From DATAFF01 sp036257595 (GTDB taxonomy: Bacteria; Pseudomonadota; Alphaproteobacteria; Rhizobiales; Aestuariivirgaceae): 6,213 nucleotides of DNA. Positions 5,265 through 6,213 of this stretch are shown piece after piece. The position numbers and the translations under genes are program-made. The stretch is taken from NCBI GenBank assembly GCA_036257595.1, contig DATAFF010000019.1, positions 1-6,213 on the forward strand, read 5' to 3'. Position 1 is the first letter of the stretch, and each line of letters opens with the position of its first letter. The notes under the pieces are model-generated. The model was not told the origin of the DNA. It did no database searches and was given only the letters and a program-made list of their open reading frames with translations.

Positions 5265-6213
5265 CACTCCCTCCCGGCAAGGCTCGAAATGGCGCGGCGA
5301 AAGCGGTCGCGGGCGGCGGTCTCGTCGATGTGATGACCCTCGAAAACGATTTGGCGGCCAGAGACGAAGACATCACGGATCGCCGCACTGCCCCCTGAAA
5401 AGATGAAGCTGTCGATGATCGCCTCACCCTTCCGGCCGATGAGCGCCGGATGATCGAGATCGAGTATCACGATGTCGGCGGCGTTGCCAACGGCGAGCGC
5501 GCCCATGGGCTGGGCAAGCGCCGTCGCGCCGCCGGATGAAGCGCCCTCGTAGAGGGTCCGGCCGGTCGAGCGGTGCGGCCCGCCGGCCAGGACATTGCGG
5601 GCGCGATGCTGCAGGCGCTGGGAATATTCGAGCATACGCAGCTCGCCGGCGACGGTGATCTCGACATTGCTGTCGCTGCCGATGGCGATGGCGCCGCCAC
5701 CGCGGCAATGGTCGCGAGCGGCGAAGATGCCGTCGCCCAGATTGGCCTCGGTGATGGGACAGAGACCGACGGTGGTTGCTGATCGGGCCAAAGTTGACGT
5801 TTCCGTAAACGTCAACTTTGTCGCATGAATGAGGCACCAGCGGGATGTCAGCTCGATAAGGTCGAGAAGCAGCTCGAGCGGCCGTCGACCGGTGGCGGCG
5901 AGGCAGTCCTCGACCTCCCTGGTTTGCTCGGCGATGTGGAGGTGGACCGGTCCGGCGGTGACCTCGGCCAGCACCTGCCGGATGGCGGCGATCGGCACGG
6001 CGCGCAGCGAGTGGAGCGAGATGCCGTGGATTTTCCGCCCCTGCGGCGGCGGCAGCGCCGCGCGGAGCGTATGAAAACTGTCCAGCGCGTTAATGAAGCG
6101 GCGCTGGCCGGGCTGCGGTGGAACACCGCCAAAGCCTCCCTGCATATAGAGCGTCGGCAGGAGCGTGATCGCGAGCCCGCTCGCCTCGGCGGCGGCGAGG
6201 CAGCGAAGCCCCA
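5264..6213 (-). CDS. hutF: Formimidoylglutamate deiminase (partial, N-terminus beyond the right edge)
   Basis: Amidohydrolase-superfamily zinc enzyme that hydrolyses N-formimino-L-glutamate to N-formyl-L-glutamate and ammonia. It marks the five-step histidine route that ends in formylglutamate rather than formamide. The frame is open from the edge (read GLRCLAAAEASGLAITLLPT) through MQGGFGGVPPQPGQRRF, a HutF signature. The internal ATG at 6145 is therefore not the start. About 315 residues are present; roughly 135-140, including the first His-x-His zinc motif, lie outside. Visible active-site groups are the His and Glu of HIAEQ (codons at 5938-5936 and 5929-5927; H232 and E235 in the Pseudomonas enzyme), the His of IHAT (5827-5825; H269) and the Asp of GSDSN (5674-5672; D320). 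The motif usually written HATH reads HATK here, and a long palindrome covers the next codons. The stop overlaps the hutH start. A generic deaminase is the only real alternative, and the hut context makes it unlikely. Confidence 0.94.
   Translation of the reverse strand, partial: GLRCLAAAEASGLAITLLPTLYMQGGFGGVPPQPGQRRFINALDSFHTLRAALPPPQGRKIHGISLHSLRAVPIAAIRQVLAEVTAGPVHLHIAEQTREVEDCLAATGRRPLELLLDLIELTSRWCLIHATKLTFTETSTLARSATTVGLCPITEANLGDGIFAARDHCRGGGAIAIGSDSNVEITVAGELRMLEYSQRLQHRARNVLAGGPHRSTGRTLYEGASSGGATALAQPMGALAVGNAADIVILDLDHPALIGRKGEAIIDSFIFSGGSAAIRDVFVSGRQIVFEGHHIDETAARDRFRRAISSLAGRE
5267..5275 (-). promoter_or_regulatory. Ribosome binding site of hutH
   Basis: On the minus strand GGGAGGGAG lies inside the last codons of hutF, directly before the TGATG overlap. 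GGGAGG at 5275-5270 gives a 5-nt spacer to the ATG at 5264. This favours that ATG over the GTG at 5267, which would overlap the end of the purine run. Confidence 0.6.
5789..5820. repeat. Perfect 14+14 bp inverted repeat inside hutF
   Basis: The arms CAAAGTTGACGTTT (5789-5802) and AAACGTCAACTTTG (5807-5820) are perfectly complementary around the 4-nt centre CCGT. The repeat lies fully within hutF and covers eleven codons (peptide TKLTFTETSTL) directly after the catalytic His-Ala. Its arms are much less GC-rich than the surrounding gene. It could be an operator for a dimeric regulator, a structured mRNA hairpin, or the product of a template-switch mutation. The core is reminiscent, from memory only, of TTGACG/CGTCAA-type operators of MerR-family acyl-CoA catabolism regulators. 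Confidence 0.85.

Noticed and set aside
3819..5333. Plus-strand open frame of 504 codons opposite hutH
   Set aside because: It lies antisense to a clear hutH with intact active-site motifs; its Gly/Arg/His-rich product is typical of a high-GC shadow frame.
5264..6145. hutF starting at the internal ATG at 6145
   Set aside because: The frame continues upstream to the edge with conserved HutF sequence (AITLLPTLY before MQGGFGG), so the gene is cut by the window, not short.

Overview
The window looks like a chromosomal segment of a high-GC alphaproteobacterium, probably of the Hyphomicrobiales (Rhizobiales). This rests on the GC-rich coding sequence, the HutF/HutH histidine pathway, a HAMP-linked class III adenylate cyclase, and a Tat-signal dienelactone hydrolase of a type I associate with that group. 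The taxon is inferred from gene character, not from a search.

Layout, left to right. (1) Positions 1-782, minus strand: the 5' part of an unrecognised, Lys/Arg/Pro/Ser/Glu-rich and apparently disordered protein. It reads at least 260 codons without a stop and runs off the left edge. It is about 55% GC by hand count, well below its neighbours. (2) 837-2741, minus: a two-TM sensor, HAMP and class III adenylate cyclase protein. The last codons of this gene contain a CRP-like palindrome (TGTGC-N6-GCACA). It is centred 41.5 bp upstream of the start point expected from a perfect TATAAT that would drive gene 1. (3) 2742-2853: a short divergent intergenic region with a possible -10 box inside an inverted repeat. 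(4) 2854-3732, plus: an exported dienelactone hydrolase family protein with a complete Cys-Asp-His triad. (5) 3729-5264, minus: histidine ammonia-lyase (hutH), convergent with gene 4; the two stop codons share one CTAG. (6) 5264 to the right edge, minus: formimidoylglutamate deiminase (hutF), missing its N-terminus and overlapping hutH by TGATG.

How the genes work together: hutF and hutH form a translationally coupled operon reading leftwards. HutH makes urocanate from histidine, and HutF hydrolyses the later intermediate N-formimino-L-glutamate to N-formyl-L-glutamate. The cyclase would turn an extracytoplasmic signal into cAMP, and the CRP-like site next to it suggests that the unknown downstream gene may itself answer to cAMP. 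The hydrolase has no obvious link to either group.

The most unusual structures are a perfect 14+14 bp inverted repeat (4-nt centre) inside hutF, lying over a peptide that departs from the usual HutF motif, and the cyclase/CRP-like-site/unknown-gene arrangement on the left. I saw no mobile element, CRISPR array, tRNA or rRNA.
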